From NCBI GenBank assembly GCA_016508695.1, contig VNKQ01000013.1:248001-312000 (forward strand): 64,000 nt of DNA, in the 5' to 3' direction. The notes under the pieces were generated by a model that worked only from the letters and a program-made list of their open reading frames with translations, did not search any database and had not been told where the DNA came from. How positions within the stretch are numbered: position 1 is the first letter of the stretch; each line of letters begins with the position of its first letter. The stretch is from Hyphodiscus hymeniophilus. Lineage: Eukaryota > Ascomycota > Leotiomycetes > Helotiales > Hyphodiscaceae. Shown piece by piece: positions 42,945-54,566 of this stretch. A program made the translations under genes and the position numbers.

Positions 42945-44262
42945 GATTGCGATTTGTTCAAAGGTACTATCGCTGTCAAAGGGATAAATCGGGGTGTTTG
43001 AATGAGATGAGCGCAGTGCAAGAGTTGATGGTTGATGGATATGTTATTGATGAGAGGAGTGAGAGAGAGAGAGGGAAGAGAGCTCAGAGGCGTTGATGAC
43101 GATAGCGGCCAGGCAGTTGCGTTGCTTCGCAACCGCTAGCGTGGAGCTAAGATCCTGGGACCTCGCAGGCGGCAGGTGGTTCTGGGGGGCTGGGGAAAAG
43201 AGAGTATGCCTGACACGATCATATGCTCAAAACCACGGAGCAGTTTGTTTATTTATATTTGGATAACGAGGCACAATGAGCGATTTCTACGATTCCCCAG
43301 TTTGTCTCGAGATTTCCGATAATCGGCAACTTTGAGCTCACCACAAATTCACAATGTCTAAATCCCCCATCGTGTCCACGTGATTTTCTCGCCAAGCCGA
43401 GCGCGCGGCAGATCTGCAGTTCCATTATTCAGGGACGCTCGAAGCGCTTGAGCTTTTGCGATCATTCGTGACCAGATGTATTCGCATCACGGGCACACTG
43501 TCTCAAGGGTTATGCGGAAGCACACATGAACTCATTGCACTTCAGTGGTTGAGGATGATCGGATGTGACTTTCCTTGCGAGTATCCAGCAGCGTAGCCTT
43601 TGCCCCCGTTTTGCCTATTTTAACGGGAAGCTTTTGCAAATTGTTGATCTAAACAGACTGGCATACCGGTATTAGGTTGCAGCAACTCTAAATAAAAACA
43701 TTACCGTAACCGCCCGATCTGCAATTATGCCGTAGTCCACGGACGCTTCTGTCACATATAAGGGACAGATGTGTTGAGGAGAAGATCTAGAGCAGGAATT
43801 ACTAGGACCCTCATTTTGTGCTGGTTAAAGCTCTTATTTGCAAGTCACATTGGATGACTCAAACACAACATCTAAAAGAGCCTCGTCATGATTACGCAGG
43901 GCAGAGCAATGCGCGTTGCGAGTATATTCCGAATATTTGATTTATCAGCTAATATGCTGTAGACCGATAACCTAAGGTTAGGTAACATAACACTTGAGAA
44001 TCTCAGAGATGGATATTGCCAATGGGCATGAGAACGCCGGTGTAGTTTCTCAAATATTTGAAGATTCTGGTGTCATTAGACACGGTTGAATGGAGAATTG
44101 CTGACGCATTCCATTTGAAGACTAACCAGTCCACCGCTAGTTCCATGCTACTCCATAATATCTAGATGGCCTGTTGAATTGGCCACATGAACAAACCCCC
44201 AAAGACGTTGATGCTTTTAGTACCCAGTCACTCCCATACACCGGAAAACAAAGGAATGTCGT
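42945..44262. other. 1.3-kb intergenic region between PEP4 and SHM2
   Basis: Holds the PEP4 promoter (the part near 42945-43400, with purine-rich GAGAGAGAGAGG at 43062-43074) and the SHM2 3' flank. It is AT-rich at 43600-44200, with no frame I can support. Confidence 0.5.
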
Positions 44263-45888
44263 CTAAAGCTCCGCTCTCCAGCCCTCAACAGGCAATGGGA
44301 AGCTACCAGCCCAGCTAGCAATAGCAGTTCTCATCTCATTGATCTTCGCAACTTCACCTCCAGCAACCTTAGCCTTGAAATCCTTGAGCTTATTGTCGCT
44401 TTTGGGCAAAGCATCCTGGACCTCTCGGCAGATCTTGATGCACTGATCAATGTAATCAGCCACTCTCTTGAAGTCAGCTTCGCCAAAGCCTCGGCTGGTC
44501 ATCGCTGGTGTTCCAATACGGATCCCGTACGGCGTAAGAGCGGACTTGTCGCCAGGGATGGCGTTCTTGTTGCAAGCAATATTGACTTGCTCCAAAACTG
44601 CCTCGACACGGGCACCATCGAGAGCTTGGGCGCGGAGATCAAGGAGAACCATGTGTGAATCGGTTCCGTCAGCGACAAGCTTGTAGCCGAGCTTCTTGAA
44701 CTCAACTTCGAGGGCTTTGGCATTCTTCACGACTTGCTCCTGATATTGCTTGAACTCAGAGGTGGTTGCTTGCTTGAGAGCGACGGCCAGCGCGGTGATA
44801 GTGTGGTTGTGTGGTCCACCTTGATGACCTGGAAACACGGAGAAGTTGATCGGGCCTTCAAGATCATAAAGAGTCTCCTTTCCAGACTTGGCATCAGTCT
44901 TGCGGACACCTTTGCGGAAGAAGATCATGGCACCACGAGGACCACGAAGAGATTTGTGCGTGGTTGTAGTGACAATATCCGCATGCTCGAATGGGCTTGG
45001 TATGACACCAGCAGCAATGAGGCCAGAGATGTGAGCCATGTCAACAACCAAGTATGCACCAACAAGGTCTGCGATCTTTCGCATACGAGCATAGTCAATC
45101 AGACGGCAGTATGCGGATGTCCCAGCAACAAGGACCTTGGGTCTGTACATGAGGGCATTCTCCTCCAATCGGTCGTAGTCTATGATACCAGTCTCGAGGT
45201 TGACTCGGTATGGGAAGGTTTCGAAGTATGTGGAAACGGCGGAGATCCTAGATGGAGAATTAGTCCACGGTCGCTCGAGGAAGCTGTAAGCTTCACACTT
45301 CTTCTACTTACTTTCTCTGGGCAGTCTGGTAACCGTGACTCAAATGACCACCATGAGGCAGATCGAGACCCATCAATCTCTCATGAGGTCTCATAATAGC
45401 TTGATAAACCTGGAGATTGGCGGGGCTGCCACTCAAGCACTGAACATTGACGCCCCATTTCTCAGAATCCAAATGGAAAGCTTTGAGAGCTCGAGCTTGG
45501 CAAGTCAACTCAATTGAGTCAATGTGCTGATTTCCACCATAGTATCTGGCGCCTGGATAGCCCTCGGAGTATTTATTCGACATCGGCGATCCCAAAGCAT
45601 CGAACACCGCGCGGGAGGTAACATTTTCGGAGGCAATGAGGATGATTGATTCACGTTGACGTTGAATTTCGAGTTTCTATGCACGCTATTAGTGAACGAC
45701 TAGAGGCTGGACGTCCAAATCAACTTACCATAATCTCAGCGATCTCGGGGTCAGTCTCGAGCAAGGATTTCTCCAACAACTGCACCAAATGAGTCAACTA
45801 CGAACTGCAGAAAGGGTAGGGCAATGCCTACGTCTTGATGACTCTTGGGGAGAGCATAGCTCTGCTTAACATTACCGTTGGTTGCCAT
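44263..45888 (-). CDS. SHM2: serine hydroxymethyltransferase, cytosolic type
   Basis: Exons 45888-45832, 45779-45729, 45676-45312 and 45247-44263 give 485 aa. The PLP enzyme converts serine and tetrahydrofolate to glycine and methylene-THF. Seen: LLEKSLLETDPEIAEIM, RQRESIILIASENVTSRAV, SNKYSEGYPGARYYGGN, the PLP-lysine motif TTTTHKSLRGPRGAMIF near residue 255, FPGHQGGPHNHTI and GIRIGTPAMTSRGF. It lacks a mitochondrial presequence (MATNGNVKQSYALPKSHQD), so it is probably the cytosolic isoform. All introns are GT-AG and in phase. The start ATG overlaps a GGTACC-rich context. Confidence 0.96.
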
Positions 45889-46318
45889 GGTACCGTTTTG
45901 TTAAGAAGACAACTGAAAGTCTGTGTGGTTGTTCGGGAAGAAGGTTCATATGCAATAAAGGTTTTCTTGTGGCTCCGGGACTAGCTCAATCGCCCCGCCA
46001 AGCGCATGGGGTGTCAGACGAGGCTGTGGAAAGAGTGCGAAGGTCAGATCCAATTTTCAGCTGTGTCCCCGGTCATGGACAGATCGCTCTTCGGTCAGCT
46101 CTTAAATTGCACTTAATGCTGAGATCGAGGATTGTAATTAGGAATGAGATATTCACATGCAAAATAGTAAAAGTTTATTGGGTATCTTTACAATTGTGCC
46201 AGAAGCTACCCCGCTATCAAAACTTCCATTCTATCATTTAGCCAGTTTTGTATTTGTTCACCATCCCCGATATATTTCACGGCTCGGGGTTACCACTCGG
46301 GGTTGGTTTTGTCGGCAG
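45889..46318. other. intergenic region, SHM2 promoter / RPA34 3' flank
   Basis: 430 bases. No supported frame and no site I would name. Confidence 0.5.
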
Positions 46319-48231
46319 TTAGCGCTTGGGTGGTAGTATTGGCGAAAATATTGGTAGACGCTTGGCAAGATCCTTAACCCTTTCGTCCACCTCGGCTTTC
46401 CTTTGCTTCTTCTTTTGCTTCTTTTCATCCTGAACTTTATGCTTCCCTCCCGGCTTACTTACCTCTTCCAACAGACTTGGTACTTGACTCGATGATATCC
46501 CTGCACTATTTAAGCCTTTAGCCGATTCTCCGATCTCTGATGTTGACTCGACCCCGGACTTCTCCTTCTTCAGTCTCTTAGCTTCCTTCTTCCGACGCCT
46601 TGCTTCGAGGGCTACCATAGAAGTCTCGTCTTTCGTGGGTGATTTTCTTGGTGGATTCTCCAAAGGTTGCCTAGGCGGTGAACTGTCTGTTAAAGTCTGC
46701 GAATCTTGAGGTGGCGAAAGTTGAGAAGAAATCGGTGGCCGGGAGTAAGTCACGTTTACAGAAGACACAGGATCTAGAGATGCAGTGGCCAATGAGCTGC
46801 CTGGTTTGATTTTCGAAGGTTGAATCGGGGTGTTTGATATTTGAGATAAACGAGGTAGCTTTGAAGGGGCTTGTCATCATCAGTTGACACTGATTGACTG
46901 TCGACCGGATAACTTTTCTGTTTTTTCTTGGTGGATTTTAGCTTCTTTTCAGTGGACGTTGTTGTATTCGACGAACTGTTGACTATCAATTCCCCTCCCT
47001 TATTACGCTTTCTCTTCAACGGGGCAGCATCTTCAGATGAATCCTTAGCGGCTATCTTCCGAGGCTTCGACTTAACATTTAGATCCGGGTTTGGTGTTGG
47101 TGCATCCGCCATTTCAACGTCGGAGCTTGAAGACGATTCCTCTTCAGATGTAGTTGAAAATTCTTGTTCTAGAGAAGCGGGACGGCGAAATTGTTGAGGA
47201 GAATTCTCCATGTCTTCATCTAAAATGTTGTTTGAGCCCATTCCATCTGTCGGAGGCGGTGATGGGGAGCCTATCCGCCCTAATTTCCCACTGCCAAATC
47301 CTATCGGGCGAAATCGCATTCTCAATCCAGCAGGTTGCGGACGTGCAGAGTTCCTGGCTTTCGCGTTGGCATTGTGAGCAGATGGAAGCTGCACTACTTC
47401 TTTGATCTTCAACATTTGATCAATAGGCCTCGAAGCTATGCACAGATTAGCTGCTGTCTATCACCATGCCTTTTGGTGAGAATTACCGGTACAATATCCA
47501 TCCTTATTTGGCACCATGACCTTCGTATACTTGACATCTTCAGAAGAGTCCTGCACAAGATTGTATGTCATTTCGTTGTAAGACAGCATCGCATTGCCCT
47601 TTTGTATGTTCGCCAAAGAGACCTCTTTTATCGAGGTGATAGGAACGGAGGCTGGTGCCGTGATATACCAGATCTGTTTCCCTTCTAATTTAGGCCTTTC
47701 GAACAATTGTGATGCACTCAAACCCCCATCCACAGAAGCCAGCTCAAAGCCAGTAGGAGGCGTGTATGGGGGGCCTTCATAGAGAGATTATGCGAAGCAG
47801 AGGCAGGCCTGGAGCTAATAAGCCAGAGAACAGCCATTCAAGTGGAAGTGGACTCACTTTGCAGATGTCGATTCTTTATCCTTCGACACCCTATCCGGGG
47901 CCCCGTTCAGTTCCTCATCCTCATCCTCATCGTCTTCGCTCTCGCTATCCTCGGCACTCTCGCTCTCACTTCCACTGGATGAGCTGCTATCGGCAGTTGA
48001 GGTTGCAATTTTGCCATTGGTCTTTGGTACCTCCAGAGCAGGAATATCTGGTAACGAATCCTCATCGCCACTGGTTGAGGCCTCGTCAGCTTTATCATCT
48101 GCATCTAGGTCGCTGTCCTGGATGAACTCGGTGCTCAGATTGGGGGCTGGAGAGATGTTTTTGGCGGGCTTCTTCGGCGTAACGGATTTCTTTTTCCTGG
48201 CATCTTTTGCCATTGAATTGAGAGAAGGCAT
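46319..48231 (-). CDS. RPA34: RNA polymerase I subunit Rpa34 (A34.5-like), with a frame conflict at exon 2
   Basis: Exons read as 48231-47858, 47774-47487, 47435-46914 and 46869-46319, about 577 aa. A34.5, with A49, forms the Pol I-specific TFIIF-like heterodimer. Seen: acidic Ser/Glu N-terminus, then the dimerisation core YTPPTGFELASVDGG, LFERPKLEGKQIWYITAPASVPI, NEMTYNLV, DGYCT-ASRPIDQMLKIKEVVQLP, and a long Lys-rich tail (KRKRNKGGEL; KKQKKKQRKAEVDERVKDLAKRL) typical of the family. Exons 1 and 2 do not join in phase: one fewer G in the six-G run at 47768-47773 would give KPPYTPPTGF. Intron 3 (GTTATC..ACAAG, 44 nt) is my best fit; GTCGAC..CAAAG is also in phase. Confidence 0.82.
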
Positions 48232-48440
48232 GTTTCCTCAGTGTCGCAGATTTGCGCAAAGGAATACCCGAAAATGTTGCAGGACAGTTCGATTCGAAAA
48301 GTCTTGAAGTTCTGAGCTTTTTTCTTAGTTCCGACTTCGGCTGAACGTCGGACCGTTGTATTCTTCGGCAGCCTCGCCTCGCCTTGTTTGGGACCTCTTC
48401 AGAGAAAAATACACAACCATTGTAGTACTTTTTCAAAAAA
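48232..48440. promoter_or_regulatory. shared bidirectional promoter, RPA34 / GRC3
   Basis: The two ATGs are 209 bases apart and face outward, so both promoters must lie here or overlap the leaders. Both products serve rRNA production. An A-rich run just before the GRC3 ATG (48432-48440) is the only notable motif. Confidence 0.6.
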
Positions 48441-50895
48441 ATGTCTTCAAACAAGAAGCGAAAACTGTATGGCTCATTAGAAAGTCCTCGTAAGTAGCTG
48501 ATCAGATTCGACGAAGCACAATGACTTACGATTTAGCTTTAAGTGCTATCGCGGCGAGAAAGAGCCTGCAAAACCAGACATTGAAAACGATTACTCCCCC
48601 GAACGGAGGGTCTTCTGCCAGAATATTATCATCCAATTCTAGTCCTAAAGACTCTATTTCTCTGGACACAAGTCCTGCTATTCCCACATCTCAACTGGAT
48701 GATGGTGAGATAGCTCTGGGGGACGTCGAAAATGACGAGGATTCATCGTATATACTCCCTCTGTATTAGCTTCGAGTGGGTCTTGTCTAAGTAATTTTGG
48801 TAGTACCCAGTCAGATACGGAATCCCCAGAGGTGCTGCTCGAAACACATGCAATCACATTGTCTACTTTAAAGCCAAGCAAAGACAACACCCAAAGACTC
48901 GGAAATGGCACACTTTGGGTGAAATTGGCCCCCGGAGAGGTAATTCCTCTTCACATCCATCAATCTTCTAGTTTCTAATATCTACAAGCGTTTGGTGATC
49001 CTTGGCCAATGCGAGGTCTCCATCCAAAAAGGCCAAATTACGCTTTTGGGTACTACTCTCCAAACTTCCAAATCAAAATACAGAATTTCTGCGCCGTCAT
49101 CCCACTCACTGCCAGTTATACGTTGCTTGGCCACAGATTTGAACGCAGCAGAGCTTACTTTTCATCAATGTGAAACGGGTCTTGAGCATCTGAGATCTCT
49201 GTCACCCTTCTTTGGAAGGCTTTGGAACGATGGCTCTGGCCCTCTTGGTAGAAATATCATGTCAGATTCGAATCCAAACAAAAACAGTTATAAAATAGTG
49301 TGTTACTTCCTCCTCGTGCACTGGAGATGAACTAAGTTTCGGCATAGCTGTTTTCGTCGGACGATAGTCCGAAAGGAGCGTATTTGCAACCAATCATCTC
49401 CGCACCAGAGTGGAATGAAGCACTATCAAGATTCTCCGCTCCTTCTGAGGTCTCTCGAAGTATCCTCGTATGCGGCCCGAAATCATCAGGCAAGTCAACA
49501 TTCACGAAATTGCTCTCGAACAGACTACTTTCCACCACGACTGAAAGAATATCAACAAAAGGACGGGCGTCTCCTGGAGTTGCGATTCTCGATCTCGATC
49601 CTGGTCAGGCAGAATACTCTGTCCCCGGACAGTTGTCTCTGGTTCACATTAAGAAACCGAATTTCGGTCCGCCATTTTCCCACCCAGTACCAGGTGGCAC
49701 CGACCGCATTGTTCGTGCTCATAGTCTTGCAGCCATTACGCCTGCCATGGATCCGAGTCTATACATGGCTTGTGCTCTCGACCTCTTTGCGCATTACCGC
49801 AATTTGCTATCAACCGTCCCGAGCTGCCCTCTCATTATCAACACCCCTGGTTGGGTATTTGGAACAGGTCTAGAGATACTTGTTGACTTGATCACTAAAC
49901 TTCGACCCACTGAAGTCGTCTACATGTCTCAAGAAGGTCCTTCGGAAGTGGTCGAGAGCCTTCGGGATGCAGCCAAGGCCACACCTGTTATTACTTTACC
50001 ATCGCAGGTCAGCAAATATGTCACAAAGACTGCTGCTCATCTGAGGGCAATGCAGTCCATGTCATATTTCCACGTCATTTCGGACAAGGAAAATTTGGCT
50101 TGGAATGTGCAACCCCTCTCTTCAATGCCGCCCTGGGAGATCAGATACTGTGGAGACAGCGCAGGAATACTCGGCATCATGTGCTACGGCGAGCAACCAC
50201 CGTCTGACCTACTTTTAGAATCCATCAATGGGTCTGTATTGGCGGTAGTTGTCCTAGAAGATATGGCTGCTATTCCAGGGTGGCAAGAACAAGAGCGAGA
50301 GGTTAGCAATGATGATCAGATGTTACACAGTGATCAGCCATATACTTTGGACACGGAAGATACGGAACTTCGAGTATTTGATGATGGATCGCTGCACCCC
50401 CAGCGTGTTGAAACCCCGCTCATTGTTCGAACACCCGAGGACATTCCTTATTTCAACCCCGCAAACGCCATATCTCTCGACCCAAGACACTCACGCTGCA
50501 TTGGACTGGCTCTCGTTCGAGGTATTGACATAACCCGCCGCCGACTACAAATCATAACTCCAATCTCAGTGAATTCAATCGCAGAAATCAATGACAGTGC
50601 GAAATCGATTGTATTGGTTAGCGGCAAATTCGACACACCTGGCTGGGCATATACTGAAGAAATGATGCAGAAGCGATCGCTGAAGAAGGCCGGCAATGCT
50701 CAGACCGAAGACAGCTTGGACGCAGAAGAAGGAGGAGAGGAGAGTGATGCGGATGATAACGGACAAGAAGGAAAGCCCCCCGGAGAAAGCTTCCAAAATG
50801 CGCCTTGGGTCGAGAGACAAGAAAGCTCGCAAGGTCGAGCTGTTGGCTCGCGAGTATGGAGGGTGCGAAGGGATCTGGGTAGATCGGGAGAATAA
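48441..50895 (+). CDS. GRC3: polynucleotide 5'-hydroxyl-kinase Grc3 (NOL9 family)
   Basis: Exons 48441-48489, 48537-48747, 48804-48939, 48989-49297 and 49348-50895 give 750 aa. Grc3 works with the nuclease Las1 to process ITS2 of pre-rRNA and affects Pol I termination. Seen: basic N-terminus MSSNKKRKLYG, disordered Ser-rich part, beta-rich N-domain (GNGTLWVKLAPGERLVILGQCEV), join YKILFSSDD across intron 4, then PPEW-like SAPEWNEAL, Walker A CGPKSSGKST near residue 200, AILDLDPGQAEYS (Walker B region), HSLAAITPAMDPSLYMAC, the lid, and LIINTPGWVFGTGLEILVDL. An acidic tail follows. All five exons agree in phase with normal introns. Confidence 0.95.
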
Positions 50896-51185
50896 ATCCC
50901 ACTCCACAACGTCGACTATCTTTCTGGTGGCTTCAAACCCTTAGAACTTATTAACGTCTACAAATCGAAGGCTATGATACCATCCACGGGTTGTGGACAT
51001 GTAATAAGAGTAGGTTTAATTTACGTAGTCAAGGTCATAACGATGTCTTAGTGTGATCCGTGTACCTTCAGGTATTCTACTCTCCCACCCGTGTTAACAC
51101 TCTAGACCCAAACTCGCACAATGCGAATGTAAATCCTGAATAAAACCGACCAACGCCACATAGATCATATCGCATCGCCTCGTAT

Positions 51186-53120
51186 CTACCATCCAAACTT
51201 CTCAATCGTGACATCAACATCCAAGCCGTCCTTTACCAGCTTAGCACAAGTATTCCTGACTAACCGTCCCATGCTATCTGGTCCACTAGCCACCACACCG
51301 ACCTTCTTGCCCTGGCCTACTTCATACCTATCGACCAGCCCATCGATCATCAGCTCCAAGTCTGGACGACCTGACTCCTCAGTCGCTGGAGGTACAATTA
51401 TATCTACACCATTATTCGCGGCTTTGACCAATTTGTGGGAATCAATCCAGGACATATGGGACTTTTTGTGTACGACCCAAACCAGAACAATCTTTTGTCT
51501 ACGTAGCGATGAGGTGGGTGCTATCTCTGTGTCCGTCGAGCGAGCCACCCCGAGGAGATGGTGAACGAGCGGCCAGGCGACTGCGATGCCACTGCCACCT
51601 GCTATAATGATAGCGAGTTCGGAGTCTTCGAGCATCGTCCTCGCGTGCGAGCTTCCGTAGGGGCCGTCGATTCGGATTGTTAGGTGATTGTGATGCCGAG
51701 CTCTTTTCAGAAGGTCATGAGAGAAGCCCTTTTGGGCTCTAATCAGAAGCTCCAATCGATGTTCATCATCTTCTTCCCGTGGTGCTGCAGAGGCGATGGT
51801 AAAAGGATGAGCTTGGAAAAGGTGTGAGCGACCGAGCGAAGGGACTGTGATGAAGATATGGTCCGTGGCAAGCCAGCCATCCTTAATGCATCTCCCCGCA
51901 GGCCCCGCCATTCTGAAAGAAGAGCTGAGGGGCTTTTTGATGATATGCGTGGATAGCTTGACGGTCTCTCCGTCCTCCATGACCTTCATATCTGCTCGGA
52001 CAGTCGTGCTCTTCAAGCCAACACGATAGCCGAGCCGATCAACAAGGAAGATCCCTAGCGCAGCACCAACATAAGGCCTGCCTCCTGAATGATGAAAAAA
52101 TACCAAGATAAGACCAGCGATTTGAAGAAATATATGCATGGCCAAGAATATCTCGTACCATCTCTGGCGGAAGCTTGCCAGAGACGTGAAGTATAGCACC
52201 TCGTAGCTGAAGAAGGCTCCGAGTCCAAGCAGAATCACAGGTAGGAACAGGAAGTGGATAAACCCAAATTTGTTTGGCCGAAACAAGGTATACCAGACCA
52301 TAATCATTCCCGCAAAGTGGAGGAAAGCTTGGAGGCATAATATCTCGCCGAGTCTGCGGTGAAAGATGTTCAAGAACTCATAGGAGCAGCCAGTCAAGAC
52401 TCTCAAGGGTTGATTCTTTGCCGCCAGCAGATATAGAAGTGGAAGATTTACCACAAACAATAATCCAAATCTATCGGCCAGAACGAATAACTCGAAGATG
52501 GTGAATTTGATGTGGAAGAATGAATAGAAAATATTGAGGCCGAAGAGAGCAAGGATGACGAGGGACATGCCATTCGAGGGCAGAGCTTTATTGAAGAACG
52601 GTATCGGTCGGGGCTGGTACATCAAAAAGGACTTGAAGCACGATACAATCGACCTTCGAGTCTGTGCTTCGTGGGAGTGAGGACGGTCTAGAAGCGGAGT
52701 CTCCTCGTCTTCATCAATATCCTTCCGAGATAGACTCACACCATCCAAGGTACTGCTCCCTGACGATGAAGGCCCGTCGGAATCCCCATCAAGCGTCCCT
52801 TTCCCGACAACTGGGTGGATGGACTCGGTTTCACCATCGTAGGCACCGGTGGCGCTCAGAGTTCTAAATCTCAACGACCGTCTATGGCTCCATCGGACCG
52901 CTTCTCTGGACCAATGCACCACCGACAAAGTTACGAAGAACCCCAGAATGACTAAATTGTACGTCGGAACATATTTCCTCGAATAGATGATTCCTTCCAC
53001 AAGCTTCCGGAGCTTGGGGTCCCGCTGCTCAGGTGGACCTCTGTCGCCGTCGGTCGATGACGTATAGGCAGTGGCCTTGAGAGAGAATCGAAGAGCTTCA
53101 CGAAGCCATACGGATTCCAT
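51186..53120 (-). CDS. ferric reductase-like transmembrane oxidoreductase (FRE/NOX superfamily)
   Basis: One exon, 644 aa from the ATG at 53120 (frame is open about 40 bases further without an ATG). These enzymes pass electrons from NADPH via FAD and two haems across the membrane to ferric or cupric ions. Seen: one N-terminal helix (TYNLVILGFFVTLSVV), a disordered loop, then helices with haem-histidine candidates in NIFHRRLGEILCLQAFLHFAGMI and AMHIFLQIAGLILVFFHHSG, FAD-binding HPFTIAS, the glycine-rich NADPH segment IIAGGSGIAVAWPLVHHL, and C-terminal VVASGPDSMGRLVRN. The Fre-type order argues for a metalloreductase rather than a superoxide-producing oxidase. No iron-uptake partner lies next to it. 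Confidence 0.92.
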   Translation of the reverse strand: MESVWLREALRFSLKATAYTSSTDGDRGPPEQRDPKLRKLVEGIIYSRKYVPTYNLVILGFFVTLSVVHWSREAVRWSHRRSLRFRTLSATGAYDGETESIHPVVGKGTLDGDSDGPSSSGSSTLDGVSLSRKDIDEDEETPLLDRPHSHEAQTRRSIVSCFKSFLMYQPRPIPFFNKALPSNGMSLVILALFGLNIFYSFFHIKFTIFELFVLADRFGLLFVVNLPLLYLLAAKNQPLRVLTGCSYEFLNIFHRRLGEILCLQAFLHFAGMIMVWYTLFRPNKFGFIHFLFLPVILLGLGAFFSYEVLYFTSLASFRQRWYEIFLAMHIFLQIAGLILVFFHHSGGRPYVGAALGIFLVDRLGYRVGLKSTTVRADMKVMEDGETVKLSTHIIKKPLSSSFRMAGPAGRCIKDGWLATDHIFITVPSLGRSHLFQAHPFTIASAAPREEDDEHRLELLIRAQKGFSHDLLKRARHHNHLTIRIDGPYGSSHARTMLEDSELAIIIAGGSGIAVAWPLVHHLLGVARSTDTEIAPTSSLRRQKIVLVWVVHKKSHMSWIDSHKLVKAANNGVDIIVPPATEESGRPDLELMIDGLVDRYEVGQGKKVGVVASGPDSMGRLVRNTCAKLVKDGLDVDVTIEKFGW

Positions 53121-53774
53121 GTCGCACAATACGACTTGGAATTGGATATCGTTACACAATGTTGTTCCTGAGAGGCGAGATGATAGTTGGAAACCGGGAT
53201 GTCTGAATAGGACTTTAGATGATCAGATAAGATAACGGCTAACGCTCGAGCCATGCGCTTGCTCCACTAGAGAGGGTGTCTTTATTGCGATGATCGACGA
53301 GGAGCGAAAGGACCTGTTAATCAAAGGGTGCAGCTCTTTGCTGCTCAAAGAGGAAAATAGAAAGCTCTCTTAGATCATTTGTACTCTAAGATTTACAACT
53401 TAGTGTCCTATGCTCTAGTGATCACAGAATAACTACCAGAAGCTCTTAATACATGATCTTGAACATAAACCGGGCGATTTCTGTAGCCAAAGTCGGAGAA
53501 GTTTCATCAGAACACAATAAGCACTACTTACCATGACCAAATCCCTTTGGATTGGCCAACCAGAATCCAATGGGCTAGAAGAATTTTGAGCTTTGACGCC
53601 TAAAAAGCCGGCCCACTCTTTCAATTCACCACAGCTACGCACTTCGCCTTTTGAAGAAATAAAATCCCTAATATGCCTTCCACAGGACCTAATCGCTCAT
53701 GACCTACAGTCATTTAGCCTCTTGTAAGCCACTTTATACAGCATCTCCTGCTACCGCATGCCGTTATAAAGACT
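53121..53774. other. intergenic region, reductase promoter / Ser-rich gene 3' flank
   Basis: 654 bases with no supported gene. A reverse 69-codon frame (53433-53642) shows nothing recognisable. Confidence 0.45.
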
Positions 53775-54566
53775 TTAAAGGGCAAAGACGGCAGCAAGAA
53801 AGGACCCGAATATTGACTAGAGTTTTCGAGTTAGCAACGTGTACTAAGTAGTCCCTATCTCCAAGCGACAAACTACTTACCCAACGCGAAATGTCTGGGG
53901 CGATACCAGCCTTCACGCCGTCCGCCGTGGAGCTTGTACTCGCCACCGAGTTGCCCGATCCGCCGTCAGTATTGCTTGCACTAAGCGAACTGCTGTCGGT
54001 TAAACTATCACCGTTCGAAGTCTCACGACCTGAACTGCTTCTGCTCAAATTACTCAGAGTTGGTGTAGGAGAGGCAATAGATGGTACTGAAGCCGAGCTA
54101 CGTGCGGTCGGTAAGAAGGCGGAGCTTGATATAATTCCACCCGGAGAAACAGTGACAGGCGTCATTGTTGATCCTGTCTATTGAAATGTCAGTACTTCAG
54201 GCGCACAAGTGAGGCCTCTCAATCCCTAACCTCGACAGATACACTGCTTGTAGTAGTCACGCTAACGGCACTCGAAGTTGAAATAATCGGCGCGGTCCCA
54301 GTGGTAGCAAAAGGCGGGTTGGTGCAAAAGTCTGTCCAATACTGGACGTAAGCTTGACTCGTTTCGCTGTCGATACTCTGAAGATAGTCCCAGCAACTAG
54401 CTGCAGCATTGTCATAGACCGCAGGAGCATAGTTTCCGAAGCTGTCAAAGCAGATGCAACTCCACACAGCTGAAGTGGTGTATATTGAATCTTGTAGTGT
54501 GGCGGCGCAAGAAGTATAAAGCGAGTAGTACGTGAGGCAACCTGCATTCGTAGGAATGAAGGCCAT
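53775..54566 (-). CDS. Ser/Thr-rich protein with Cys-rich head and likely GPI-anchor tail
   Basis: Exons 54566-54231, 54177-53881 and 53816-53775 give 224 aa. The first 95 residues hold six cysteines (GCLTYYSLYTSC, SCICFD, ASCWDYL, DFCTNPP); then a Ser/Thr stalk of about 110 residues with DGGSGNS near the end; then a hydrophobic C-terminus SIFGSFLAAVFAL ending exactly at a stop. That tail exists only if the last intron ends at CTAG (53817); its branch site GCTAAC supports this. The layout is that of a fungal cell-wall GPI protein, but the N-terminus (MAFIPTNAGC) is not a signal peptide. A missing first exon or a different start is likely; an in-frame TGA bars a simple extension. Confidence 0.65.
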
